A stretch of DNA of 64,000 nt from Cymodocea nodosa (lineage: Eukaryota; Streptophyta; Magnoliopsida; Alismatales; Cymodoceaceae): the NCBI GenBank assembly GCA_036874045.1, contig CM072337.1:1178001-1242000 (forward strand), given 5' to 3'. Below are positions 49,801 to 62,344 of this stretch, piece after piece. Position 1 is the first letter of the stretch; every line of letters begins with the position of its first letter. The notes under the pieces are model-generated. The model saw nothing but the letters and a program-made list of their open reading frames with translations. It was not told where the DNA came from and did no database searches. The position numbers and the translations under genes were made by a program.

Positions 49801-52800
49801 ATTATCAAGAAAATCATTAAAGTACAAGACTAACCGAGAATAGGTTAGCAAAAGGGAAAAAACTGAGGTATGGATGTTTTAACCACATGCAACTAAAAGC
49901 TCCTAGCAACTTTAGCTATCCTTTCTTTAGCAAAATTTGAGCCTTTGTACATGACATCATTTCTAATTGACCAAATACTCTAGCAAATCACATGTAGCAT
50001 TATAAAACCTTATATTTTGCATTTGATGGCTTTCCCCTAATGGCTGCCCCTAACCCAATGTTAATAGGTATGTGGACCAAATACTCTAGCAAATCACGTG
50101 TAGCATTAGAAAAACCTTATGATTTGCATTTGAAGGCTTTTCCTTAATAGCTGCCTCTAACCCAATGTTACCAAGTATCTGGAACAGATTGGAACATGAT
50201 GTGGGTATTAGAATGAAGATCGTCACCTAACAAATTCTATGAAATATTAGAGGGTAGGTTTAGTTAGAATGCTATTATTGGAATGGAAAACAAATCTAGG
50301 AATTGAAAACAATTTTTGAAGGATTTTAATACAAATTTATCTATAGGGAGAAGGGTGAAACTTTGTAAATATGGAACTTTGTTGAAAATGATTTTGGAAT
50401 GACTTTTGTAATATTTTCTCTTATTTTATCCCCAGTTGGTGGTACTCCTACTCTATTTCTTAATAAGATTTGGCCTCATTTTTTCCCTAAAAAAAAATGG
50501 TGGAACTCTTACTCATTTCAGATAATACCATTTCTTATCTCCAATACTTTAACCAATTATAGGTCCAAATGATATGAAGACAAAAAAGTATTGAGTGTTT
50601 AGGGTTGAAAAAATCCTCATAAAAACAGTGGAAAAAGTTCTGGCATGAATTGTGCAAAGCCATATCATGTGCGGCATGGGTTCCTAAGTGTCTACCTTAA
50701 CAACTGTGTGTGATGTACATCTCAGTCACATATAATAATATTTTCTTTGGTTATTTCCATATACATCTTTACAGTATTGTGTTTCTAACTTGTTGTTTTG
50801 TTGACACTATAATATTAGGAGGCTGATGTTCAAGAAGCAAGAAAGCTGAAGGCTTCTCATGCAGATGTGGAATTACTCAAAGAGAAGTTGTTGGAGGAGA
50901 AAGTTCGTAGAGAAAGGGCAGAAGCTGAATTGCATAAGCTACAAGAGGCTGAGCTGAATTCAAGTAAACTGGCTGATGAATTAAAGACTTTAAAATCTCT
51001 GGTAAATGAGATTCCTGGTGTATCATCTTTGGAGGAAGTACCAAAACAACTTGCGGCTTTGCAAAAGTATGTCTATAAGCAAATAATTTCTATAAGATTT
51101 GTATTTATCATGAATTCTTGTTATCTGTAATGCATTGCATTGAATGCATTCTGTTCATAATACTTGGTCAATATTCTTCCTTTAACAAGTAGTACTGATA
51201 GAACATTGCTGTTACTTGCTGAATTCATGGTTGTTTTTCCTTTCTACATTTTTCTTATAATTTGACCTTTTGTAGAGAAACACTTCTTAACATGAAGAAC
51301 ATTGGTGAAATCACTGAACACTTGAAACAGTTGGAGGTAGCATTGGATTTGGCCAATCAGGGCAAACAAGAAGCTGAAACTGAAACCACATTGGCTAGGA
51401 AGGAAATAGATGAATTAATATTGGAGGCCAAGCAACTTAAACAGATGGTCAGTACTGTATCACTTTCCCTTTTGTTTCTTAATTACAAAAAGAAATATGG
51501 TTGGATTCTTTTTAGACAAGCAGCATAGTGTATCTTTATCTTGTGAAGTATCAAATGACTATTGTATTAGGCAAATTATTGGTATCAAGTAGTATCTACA
51601 AACTATACCATTGCAGAATATGTTGTCCGTCTATTCTGACCTTCATTTGTCCTGGACTCCAAGGATAACAAGGTATTCCCTGTAATAATGGAAATAAAGA
51701 TTTCTGATTGTGATTGTCATGTTGTAAGGATTTGACAGTCACATATTTATGACAGTCTGAACAGATGAGCCATAAAAATGTCTATTCAAATTCTGGCTTA
51801 GAAGAATTCAAATTTTAGAAATTTTCCATGTTGAGAACTGTTAAGCGCAATCCACGTGTGCACCTCATCCTCTTGTTGTCAGTTGTTTACGTTATGTATT
51901 TGTACTCAATGAACATTCTTAAATTGATATGTACCATGGGAAATATTATAGATGAAAATGATACAAAAGAAAGATTACTGCATCAGATTGAAGAAATACT
52001 ATGTGTGTACACTCTCTGCATAACTGCACATATAACCATTGGAATTTATTCAATCATAAGAGACATTAAACTATTGCGACGCAAACAGAACTTACTGAAG
52101 CAAGGCTGTCTACCAGAAGTTCAAAAGGGAGTTATGGTTTATCAGAGTAAGAATTTTTTGGATGGTTCAGAGTAAGATGGTTCTGCTTATAATAAGTGAA
52201 AGCATTAGGATTGTAGATGCTATTTAATTCATGGTATTGTGGGGGTGGTTATTTCTATGTGAAAGGAAACCTGCAAATTAATTTTTGTCTGGATGGAAGT
52301 CAAAGCTGAGGATTACATGCAATGCTGGAAATTTATTGGATGAAATCCAGTTTATGAATGTTACTTCTCTTTGCAAATAAAGAGAAATTTAATGATCTGT
52401 GTCTCTTGTAAAATCCTATCTCACAATCTACATAGCATTATTGATTTAGCGGAGTATATTTTATTAGAACAGTAAAACAAATAAAACAAAATATAGAAAA
52501 TCAATTACCTTTATGTTGGATGTTATATCATGTGCTTTTCTCATTTGAACCATTTTTCTCATCTGTCTGGATAACATGATGTATAATTCGTGGATGTGTC
52601 TTTGATTTCGGATGAGAGAACTTGTGATGTGGTTTACTACCTGTGAATTTATGATACCTTGATTCTTGAAGAATCATATTGATGTTGTATGTATACGACT
52701 CTCAATACCTACTTCCATGTATAAGTTGTCTTGTGTCATCATTGTATATTTTTGTGACCTACAACAATATTTTGTAGTTATGATTTGCAATTAAATGTCT

Positions 52801-55800
52801 AATTATTATTTTATGATGAAACATGAATGTGTTTTGCTATTAACATTTGGAGTATGCATGTTGTATTACCTTATTAGTTAATAACATGCTATAGTGTTTT
52901 AGGTTTATTTCTGTTTGTGTTTTACTTATAGTTCTCATAACTGATATATACACATTAAAAATCCCTCAAATATGCATCCGTGTTGTGTATTGTGTCTTTT
53001 AATCTGAAAATTTAAGGTATTTATATCCGTTCTTGTGTTGATACTCATAACTGTATTTGTACCCATGCATCATGGTTTATAGCCTCATCTTATCTCTTTC
53101 CATTTTGGGATTTCCTATTGGTAATTTAATAGTGCACTGAAGGATCTGTAATCATGCATGCAGCATGGATCGTTTTGGTGATCACATGTAGATGTAGTAC
53201 ACAGTTCTGTACAATACTTATTGCTTATATTGTGGCACTTTCTATACTGTGCTCAAAAAACATGCATTCTCTACCACAGCTCAAAACAGTCTCTGTGGAG
53301 AGAGATCGGCTTAGGAAGGATCTTAGCACAAGTAATAAGAGGAAAGGTGGGGAAATGGAAAGTGAAATGGTTGATGAATCATTTGCTAAGGTAATATTTT
53401 TCTTATTTCATTTTGTTGCAATCTTTGAATCTAACATTTGTACTTGCAATGCAGATATTGGAAACATCTCTTGTGGAGAAGGAGAATTTTATCAGAGAAT
53501 TGGAAAATGATCTCAGAGAGCATAGTAAAATCATAAGTAATCAGCATGGTGAACTTAGGTCATTGACTGAAAAACTCAATGTTGAGACAAGAAGAACAAA
53601 GTCACTAGAACGGGAGGGTGATCGTCTACGCTCTGAAATTGCTCTTTTGGAATCCAAGGTCTACTTTCCAACTTGGAAGAGGAGTTTTTTTTTGTTCTGT
53701 TTGCAAGTTGTTTTTATTTTGATACCTTCCTCTATCCCTTTTTCATTTCATTATTTTCAACCTGTACACATGTTTTGTGGAGCAATAGAGAGGCTCATAA
53801 CACCTTAAAACAAGGTAGTTTCAATCAAACTATATAATATAATGGAAATGTGTAACACACAAGGCATCTTATTATTACTAAGGGATTGGAATAGGTGGCA
53901 GATTTAGTTTTGCATATCTAGTTATCATTATTTAGATTTGTGGAGGTAAAGTTGGATGCAGATAGATCCTCTCCGAACTTTTTTAGTTTCATTGATGTCA
54001 TGCTGTGTCAGTTTTATGTTTCCTTTAATTCCTAATAATATTCTACAAAGATTTACTTCAAATGTTCTCATTGAGGTCGTGGCCACAGCTGATTTACATT
54101 TGTTTAATTGTTAGATTGGACATGGTGCTTACTCTTCTGCAAACACAAAGGTTTTACGGATGGTGAATACTCTAGCAGTAGACAATGAGGCAAAGCACAC
54201 CATAGAGGCATTGCGAGCTGAATTGCATAAGGCACAGGAAAAGTTGCAGGCTGTTGAGGAATTGAAAGGGCAATCAGGTAAGATTCTCAGTTGAAATAGT
54301 GACAAGCATTTATTTGTCATAATCTGCCATATTCTTCTTCCTTTTTATGTATAATCGTAGGAAGTTTCTTTTAGTTCAGTATTCCAATTAGCACAGTTAT
54401 TTCTTGATAGGATAGGATGATTCTCATTAAAAATCATCTGATGCACAAGTAGAAAAAAGAAATAGAAGTTACATTACCATTCTACTTATGTTCTCTACCA
54501 CTTCCTTAGCCCACCAAAGGTTGCATTTGAAATAACGGTTGAGATCATAAATTATTTTAGTAAAAATGGCTTATTGGAAAGTAGGACTGCCTATTAGTTG
54601 TTTTTTGATGAATGCAAAATAGTTGAGGGCATTTGAAAGCATAGGATGGTGTTTTCACATTTTTTTCGTTAGTTGGCTCCCATTAGCTTTTTGAAAAGCA
54701 CTGGATTTGAATTAAATTGTAAAAGCTATGTTTCTAAAAAAGTGAAAATTATGAGGTGCATTGGGAAATGCATTTTGATAAAAAAGTGTTTTTTCAGAAA
54801 AGCTGTAGTGGAACTGCAATTCCAAATACAGTTAAAGCCTGGAGATTTCCCTTTCAATATGACTTTGTTGGTTTGTTGTGATGAAGCTAGCTTGCCCATA
54901 TAATGGCTTGGATAGTCATGCATAGCTTGTGATCTTTATTCCACTTTCCCTGTAGTTTGTCAGTGTCAACCTTGATGAGATGAAGTGTCTAAAATTCTGC
55001 ACCACAGCAACACTCTTGCATATAGGATAGTCCAGATGGTAACTCTTGTTTCTGATGTGAGAACACTCCAATGGTGAATGGGATTGGAACCTGAGCCTTT
55101 GGAAGAACCTTGATCCATGTCGCCAATGTTGCCATCTTCTATCTGTCCTTTGAAGATGTCTGCTCCCTTGTTCAGGCAGGCATGGGCAAGGTACTTCAAT
55201 ATGGTTGTTGAATTGAATAAAACGAGATATTCATCTTCTAGGAAGGGTAAGAAAAGGGGTTCTTGGCAAGCAAGGCTTTGCTCTTGTGAATGTCTCAACT
55301 CTTAAATTGATGGGGAAAAACTTGAACTCGATGTCCTCATTGAGGTAGGCAACGATCCTTTGCTTAGTGGTGAATATCATGCTGCCATTGACATTTATTG
55401 GTGCTATGGTCATCTCAATGGACCATTTTATGAAGCATTAGATGGAGGAGAGGTGGAAGATGACCACGGTCAATGATGCTTGAGAAGTCAAGAGGAGTTC
55501 ATTGTTGGGGATTTCATCACCATCATGACAAGGCAACGACATGTCTTAGGGTTTTTTTTTTTACTTTTTCTCTCAAAATCTAAACTCCAATATCATCTCA
55601 AAAAGTGGAGATGGAATAATATTGTTGTTATGAGAAAGAATACAATCTCTTATATATAGAAAACTCACTTGATCTACAATCAATTACGTAATATAGAAGG
55701 CTAGAAATAGCCTAGTTAGGATCGACAAGAATTATTCTAGTAATATTTATATGCTTATGTGTTATCCTATATATTGGGCCTTCTGTAAAATTATAACATT

Positions 55801-58800
55801 TATTACCAGCTCTATATATGTCTCTTTCTTAAAATGTACGTTTCTAACAAGATTATTCTTTATGGTAATATCTTAGGCTTATGTGTTTTCCTATATATGG
55901 AACCTTTTGTAAAATTATAACATTTATCACTGGCTCTATTTATCAAACTTTCTTAAAATATTTAAGTTTCGTCACTGACATGCTTCAAATTCAATGAGCT
56001 TCAAAGGGATGGATTTTTGTTGAATCATTTGACAATGGCTATTGTAGGATCGTATGGCTACACAAGAGGAAGGTAAATTGTGTTTTTAAACTTTTTTCGA
56101 TTATAATTGAAATTTCAAAACTCAAAAACAAGTCAAGATACTGTTTTCATAAAATCATTTTATTCAAGGTTTCAATTACAATATACAATTCAATTCTCCT
56201 CAGAAATTGTTAATGCAATTATATATCGATATCATGTTTCATTTATACAATTTCATAACTACAAACAGAGAAAACTAATTTGTGGAATTTAAAACATTTC
56301 TCCTTTTTGAGATCTTTTTTTTTTTTTTTCTTCTTCTTCAGTAATTCTTCAGTGACAAATATCTTTTCGTTCTCTACTTCACCGAATTTGCTTTCTGTTG
56401 ATATTTCAAATCTTCAGTGACATAAATCTGACATTTTCTGTTTTACTGAATTTTATTTCTGTTGATACTTCAGATCTTTAGTGACATAAATCTGAATTTT
56501 TCTGTTTCACTAAATTTTCTTCCATCTGAGAGTTTTTCCTCGAAGAGTGTTTTTGATCCTTAAAAAGATTTTTCATTTGATGTGTAGGGATGATTGATCA
56601 ACAGAACTCTATGTCTTTTATACTGTATCTTCATTTCATGCATATCCTCTACGTTTAATCACTATTAGTTTTTCACTTCTTCACGTCTTTTCTTTTTCCT
56701 TTGTCGAAATACACACGTTCTGACCTACGTTTACATTTTGAATTTTCTTTAACCATTAATCCTGGATCTCTGAAAAATTTCCTGCAAAATAAATTTTCTC
56801 GTCCAAAAATTTTCAAGTGTAATAAGAAGTCGTTACTTTAATGTTAACTAAAGAAGTAACACAAATAGATATTAACTTAACGTTTCTAACTTAACAAGTT
56901 CTTCATGTGCCAATTCACGTGACAAGTATTATAGCTAACTCAATGAACAAAGTCCGTGGTATTACGCTAACTCAACGAACCATCTTCGTGGTGTTACGAT
57001 AATTCAACGAACCATCTCCGTTGTGTTACAGATAACTAAACGAACTAGTAATAAACAAATATTTTTATAATAAGAATTTTACCACGTGTAAAAATAACAA
57101 CTTAAGTTTTATAATGCTAACCTAATATGTTGCCTTAATGTTCAATATAGCAACTCAACGTGTTTAGTTATGTTAACTTAGTGAGTTGAGCATGTGCACT
57201 TCACGTGATACAATATAACATTCGTAACCTTTAATTTTACCACATGTACAATATTAAATTAACGAGTTCATCTCTTCTTTTACTTACTAATTTAACGAGT
57301 TCTCACATGATCTATTTTAATTTTTAAGCCTCTAACTCAACGAGTTCTCACATGACCTCTATACAAATAACACTCTAACTTAACGAGTTGTTTAAACGTA
57401 CAACAGTTATATTCTCTTTTAACCATGTTCATATCAAACATCATTTGTTGAGTTAGTTTTTAAAAGTGTAGGTTACTGGTCCAACACTAAATAATCGAGC
57501 ATCTCCTAGATCAGGAAAGGTATCCTCTTTAGCAACATTATTGCATTTGTTTGTGTGCCATGCATGTTTAAAGCCTTACAATTCACATTTTTGTAGAAGC
57601 ATTGTCAATTTTTACAAGAAAAATATTATGGTTATTGCAGCTGGCATTTACTTCTAGTCATCTCATTTGTAACAATTAGGATTTGCCATCAGATGCAAAT
57701 TTTCCACTGGTGGGAACCTTATAATAAAATATTTCAGTGATAATTTATCTGTGTAACAGTTGCTGGTCACCTAATAGATGCAAATATATCTGAAAAACTC
57801 GCCCAGCTTAAAGGACAAATTGCAACACTGGAAAAACGGGAGGAAAGGTGACTATTAACAAAGTTTCTTCAAACAGAAGTCTTGTACGAGAATGACTTAT
57901 CTCAAATTTTCATGCAACAGATACAAGACTGTATTTGCAGATAAAATATCAGTTTTTAGAAGAGCCTGTTGTTCACTTTTTGGTTATAAGGTAATGCACC
58001 ATGCTTGTAATTCAATTTAATGTAGATTTGTGGTACATCCCTTTTTCATTTTTTTCTTTCAACATCAAGTGCACATGCACTTGTTTGATAAATATTGACT
58101 GTTCTTTAGTACTATAGGTTGCAGACTATAAAAATGGTTTGGAATGAATTCTTGTGTTAGTTAATTGAACCAAAAAGGACCATTCTGTCCAGGTTAGTAG
58201 GAGTAAAACAGAAATTTATGAAGTTCTTATCCCTATATTCAATCCAATTTTCCGAAACAGGGCAGTGCTACTTAATTTTTTTTTTGTGATTTGTAAATGA
58301 CTTTACCAAACCAAATTTAATTTTACACATGACTGTGTATTAGGATGGTGGAAAAAAAATTCAAACCATCCCTTCAACGCATGTTTGTTACCTGTGGGGG
58401 CACCTTACGAAAAAAAACCAAATCTAATTTCTCTATCAGAAACACATTCCATGTTTCAGATATGAAAACATATCTGGCATCTAAGATCATTGCTCAATTG
58501 GAAACCTTTAGCAAAACATTCAAGAAGTACTAAACTTATAGATTTAAAATAGGTTTCCTGTTTTTACATTGAAAGACTGGTATTTGAATCCATACATGTT
58601 CCAGTCATATCTTAGTTATTGATGCATTATATGTTATTCACACTATAATAATTCATAATCTTGTATGGAATTCTCTGGGTACATTGGGGCGTTTTCATGT
58701 TACATGTTGAATAATTGTTTTAGATACCTGTATATGATCATTTTATTGGAATGCTGTTGTTTGAACCATGACTACTAAGTGTGCATTTGCTATTTGAACG

Positions 58801-60419
58801 GTGAATACTTTCATTTTGCATCACAACGCACATGGTTTTCTATACATATGCAGTATATACTTGCATGGTTTTCTAGACATATATGCAGTGTATTCTTATA
58901 TGATGTATTTATGCATGCATAAATATGCAGATTTAGATAATATGTAAAATTAATAATAGGATTATTTGAAATCATGTCAACAGATATCCATCAAGTTTCA
59001 CTGTCTTCCTTGTAGTTGTTTTTAGATTTCCTTGGTTTGTGTTCATGGACATTGTTTTTGTTTTCTTATGCTTTAATGCTCTTAAATCCTTCTCTAGATC
59101 ATAATGGATGAACAACAGCGTCCCAATGGGATCCCCGTCACTCGATTCACCCTGCAGTCAATCTATGCTCAAACAGATGATGAGAAACTTGAATTTGAAT
59201 ATGAATCAGGAAATATAAATATTCTAGTAAGATGTTGCTTTGCACTTAATTATGATGTTTTTTTTCATAGAGGATTGATTGCTGAAGTTTTTGCAATGTT
59301 ATTTGTGTAACACTAGGTCAATGACTACACCTCTCAGCCAGAAATATCGCATCAGGTATTGTTTAAATCATCCATACATCTAGATCTGTGATTCTTCTCT
59401 TTGTTTGGAAGGGGGAATTTGATAAGTTTTTTTTGCTTGTTTAACCTAGATTATACAAAAGAAATATGTGACCATTTTAGTTTCTGATGTACTTCTATGG
59501 ACCATAGCATGGTTTTTTCTTATAACCCATCTCATTATTTTCATCTAAATTATGCTTTTATACTTGTGCAATTTTATGTTGATTATAGTGTAAGCTACTA
59601 CCTAATATTTTAGTCCTATGTATCCAAATTTTCCATTTTAGCTTAATCCATTGAAAATATCAAAAGGCTTTTGATCAACGGATGTCCATTTGTGTATATC
59701 ATTTTTTCATACTTCATAAAGTTTTCAAATTTTTTATTTGATATATAGCTTAGATCTACTTAGCAGATGCTATAGCTTGTTAAAATGTCTCAATAACAAT
59801 AATCTAAGTTATAATCTCATTACATGAGATTACTTGTTAGAATGTCACTGTTCAAAAAAAAATGTTAGAATGTTCACCTTTGAATTTAGGCATGACAAAC
59901 CCTTAAACTTACCAAACAACTTGAACTAAAGTTCTACAGAAATCCTTATTTTCTAGAAGCTCTAGAAACACGACTTCCCAGCAATTTCACTAGAAACTAT
60001 ATCTTCTATTTTAGTATATGCTTTGTTTTGAGTTTCTTCCAAAATATGTGTACCTGAAATAGGCAATTAAACCATGTACAATATATTGAATATTCGCGTT
60101 TTCCTCTATTTTTTAGCCATAAACAGCTTTTTTGCGTGCAATCCTCCAATAGAACCATTATTGAAAGCTGTAACATTAAATGCTGATACAAAACTGTTCA
60201 TGTTCTGGCTACTAAGAAAAACTGTTTGTATTCCAGAGTCCTGACAAACTGTTCAACTTTAGATGAGAAATATCTCTGACATGTAGACCGTATAAGATTT
60301 CTGAATTCAACGTAGCTCCAATCATGCAGGTTGAGATATTTATACAGAAGATGAATGCAATTCCTGCTTTCACAGCCAATCTGACTATGGAGTCCTTCAA
60401 CAAGAGAACATTAAGTTGA
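46895..60419 (+). CDS. MAD1: Spindle assembly checkpoint protein MAD1, 16 exons
   Basis: Exons: 46895-47074, 47539-47638, 47731-47891, 48515-48712, 48795-48887, 49421-49543, 50819-51066, 51276-51447, 53280-53390, 53455-53658, 54115-54277, 57760-57847, 57921-57990, 59098-59226, 59317-59355 and 60330-60419. All introns are GT-AG and the frame closes, giving 722 aa, the usual plant MAD1 length. MAD1 sits at unattached kinetochores and nuclear pores and loads MAD2. Residues about 60-530 are coiled coil (Glu/Lys/Leu heptads, e.g. RRTAEALAVAAKEKAEDAEQ). The MAD2-interaction motif is KVLRMVNTL at 542-550. The C-terminal globular domain (about 600-722) reads FRRACCSLFGYK, GIPVTRFTLQSIYAQTDDEK and IPAFTANLTMESFNKRTL. 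The ATG at 46895 is followed at once by a second (46898). The introns carry old insertions. Confidence 0.96.
49770..50190 (-). mobile_element. LINE 3' remnant in MAD1 intron 6, internally duplicated
   Basis: On the minus strand a short peptide, IWSIRNDVMYKGSNFAKE, resembles the 'W.IW..RN...F.G' end region of plant LINEs. A segment containing CCAAATACTCTAGCAAATCA is present twice in tandem (49970-50073 and 50074-50180, period about 104). No other LINE domain is recognisable, so identity rests on this short motif. Confidence 0.45.
55060..55413 (-). pseudogene. Phi-class GST retropseudogene in MAD1 intron 11
   Basis: On the minus strand from the ATG at 55413 (MTIAPINVNGSMIFTTKQRI) the sequence follows plant phi-class glutathione S-transferase: VAYLNEDIEFKFFPINL, then, in another frame, ALLAKNPF, then PFLEDEYLVLFNSTTILKYL and AHACLNKGAD, and in a third frame ATLATWIKVLPK and PFTIGVF. 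The GST order 'LARNPFGQxPxLEDGDLxLFESRAIxxYLAxxY' is clear. The parts that flank the usual GST introns are continuous here, so it looks like a reverse-transcribed copy, although poly(A) and target duplications were not found. Two frame changes and the replaced SRAI residues make it dead. Confidence 0.65.
55741..55962 (+). repeat. Two-copy tandem repeat (about 124 bp) in MAD1 intron 11
   Basis: Copy 1 starts near 55741 and copy 2 near 55866; both read GCTTATGTGTT(A/T)TCCTATATAT, then TGTAAAATTATAACATTTAT, then TTTCTTAAAAT. Diverged by several substitutions. No coding capacity. Confidence 0.7.
56346..56520 (+). repeat. Three-copy tandem repeat (about 64 bp) in MAD1 intron 11
   Basis: Units begin near 56346, 56411 and 56475 with TCTTCAGTGACATAAATCTG and include TTCTGTT(T/G) and TTCTGTTGATA(C/T)TTC. 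Part of a T-rich block that may be the inside of an unidentified element spanning about 56300-57480. Confidence 0.7.
56930..57050 (+). repeat. Short tandem repeat (about 32 bp) in MAD1 intron 11
   Basis: Three to four units of the type TAACTCAACGAACCATCTTC then GTGGTGTTACG. Similar 'aactTaacgagtt' words continue to about 57390 at irregular spacing, suggesting a degraded satellite-like region. Confidence 0.65.
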
Positions 60420-62041
60420 AGTCAAGGGAATATTTGTTGCTTCCATGCGTCCATGTAAAAGGTCAAGGCTTTCATTTTGCATTTAGTTTTGCTCGTATTT
60501 TGTTCGTTCAAGTATGTTCTTCCAAGTTCTATACATTCTTGGTGGACATCTTTTTTCCCAAATCACGAATCCCATACTACCTATTACCAGCTTAGGATTC
60601 ACCATTATCAAAATGGCCATGTAGAGTGGTACATAATTTTTTTTTTTTTACTATAATCGAACGGTTCCAATTATTTCTCATATTACAAATATATCACTTT
60701 AAAAACTGCAGGCAGTTTATCTTCTAATATCTTGATGTTACTTGCTGTTTATATAAGAGATTTTTAACTTGTCGTTCAAGGAAAATCTGGTACTTTTCTG
60801 TTTGATTGATTGTAAATGTAAGTAAATTACATTACATAATTGGATTACAATGTTTGATAATCAAATATCAATAAATTATAAAATTATATGAAAATTAAAT
60901 TTAATATTTAAATTCATATTTAGTTGAGTACTATCTTAAAGAATTTATATTATTAAAATCAAATTTCAAAACTTGTAATCATGAAAACGTAAATTTTATA
61001 TTCTAATTAAAGAATGTAATGTTATTGTATTACATTGCACATGAATTACATAAACAATAAAGCAGGTCTTTGATTTAATATTGCAAAGACACAAAGGCTT
61101 TGAATCAAAGTTTGGTGCATTAATTAACATCATTTGATGGGCTGTAGAGCAGGTGTCCCATCTTTCCGTATGCATTGCTGTAGATAAATTCTTCTAGGGT
61201 TGTTTCTGTTCGTCATCTCTTAGCTCTTGTTTGTGCTACTAAGAAAGTTAGGAAATAGAAACTGTAGAAAGTTTTCCTAACTTTCATGATGTTTGTGTTG
61301 TTTAGGAAAGTTGAGAAGTTTTCTACATATAAATATGTACTATTTCTTGACTTTCAGACCTCATCAGGTTCGAAAGTTTCTCATGCATAGGAAAATCTCT
61401 AGACTCTGCCATACACACTTCTGCCTTGCACATGAATCTCATGATCTCCCACGAGTGTCGTCGACCTCTGCCCTTTGTGCACACTTCTCTCCTCTGTGCA
61501 CAAATCCCGTGAGCATCATTAGCTTCCATTGCACACACTTCTTCCCAAAGTTTCTCGTGCACAGGAAAATCGTTAGCCTTTGCAAACGTCGCCAGCCTTC
61601 ACCGTGTACACTTATAGTAGGTGCAATTCACCACTATGCAGAAATGCATGGTAACTCTTCTAGATTAAAGTTCCACATTGTTCATGCTCCTATCTTCAAT
61701 ATAGAAATTTAAAAACTTGTCCTTGTTATATAACTATCTGTAATGTTGTCGGTGACTTGGGGTTGTAAGGTTGTTGTTTTATCTGTCTTTTATTGATTTT
61801 ACAAAAAGAAAAATACCAAAAAAATGGCTATTTTTTCATCAGTTATATTGGTTGAGATCACTTTCTTTGTTACGTAATTTTGTCATTCAAAGACCACCGA
61901 GTGAACTAGATGCCTCTTTCAATGCATTTAATTTCTTTCTCGAGCAACATTTATCATTTGTACTCTGTTATTCGCCAAGATTTTTTTCTTTGATATTTGT
62001 TCTGAACTATTACAAGCATCCAAGTTTGACAAAAACCTCAG
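60420..62041. other. 3' flank of MAD1 and spacer
   Basis: Contains the MAD1 3' UTR, then AT-rich DNA. A possible small MITE lies at about 60805-61060 (ATTACATTACATAATT on the left, with a TGTAATGTTATTGTATTACA-type inverted match on the right). A C/T-richer block (61370-61640) carries partial repeats of TTTCTCGTGCACAGGAAAAT; its plus-strand frame (61293-61712) resembles no family. Confidence 0.55.
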
Positions 62042-62114
62042 GTGCTGCCTCTTGCCCCTTTTGTCGTGGAAATTGCAACTGCAATAACTGTTTAAGGAAG
62101 TCTGCAAAAATCAA
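62042..62114 (+). pseudogene. KDM3-type zinc-finger exon fragment
   Basis: With the preceding base it reads GAASCPFCRGNCNCNNCLRK and a few further residues. The Cys spacing C-x2-C-x3-C-x-C-x2-C, with PFCRGNCNCNNCLRK, is the zf-4CXXC_R1-like segment found in plant JmjC histone H3K9 demethylases of the KDM3/JMJ25 group. A possible acceptor (CCTCAG|GTGCT) and donor (ATCAA|GTAACT) flank it. No JmjC domain or other exon is visible within the window, so this is a fragment, immediately followed by an antisense WAK fragment. Confidence 0.65.
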
Positions 62115-62344
62115 GTAACTCTATCGTCTGATAAAGTCCCTTTGTAAGTATCTCTTTTATCAATGATTAGTTGTGAATCATAGTTATTGGTTGCTGTCTT
62201 CAATTCCTGTTTAGTGAATAGTGTTACATTCTCCCTTACACCTTTAAAGGCAGCAATCCGTTGGCAAAGTACTTCACAATTTCTGTTGAAGCATTCCTTC
62301 CTTTGTTTATCCTCCTCTTTACTAGTTACTTCCTTCCTATACAT
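62111..62344 (-). pseudogene. WAK-like receptor kinase fragment
   Basis: The minus-strand reading contains FNRNCEVLCQRIAAFKG then LFTKQELKTATNNYDSQLII, KRDTYKGTL and SDDRVT. This is the juxtamembrane and kinase-start pattern of wall-associated kinases ('iFtxeELekATnnYdesrilGxGGxGtVYKGxLxDxRxVA'). The glycine-rich loop is lost (LIIDKRDTYKG in place of LGxGGxGTVYKG) and the frame stops at once where it meets the KDM3-type fragment. There is no transmembrane or extracellular part nearby. It is a dead piece. Confidence 0.75.

Noticed and set aside
51828..52175. 115-codon plus-strand frame in MAD1 intron 8 with hydrophobic parts
   Set aside because: It begins without an ATG, resembles no family, and lies wholly between two exons that join in frame. 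Judged a chance frame.
61293..61712. 139-codon plus-strand frame with Cys and His
   Set aside because: No regular Cys/His spacing of a known finger; the sequence carries partial repeats and resembles no family.
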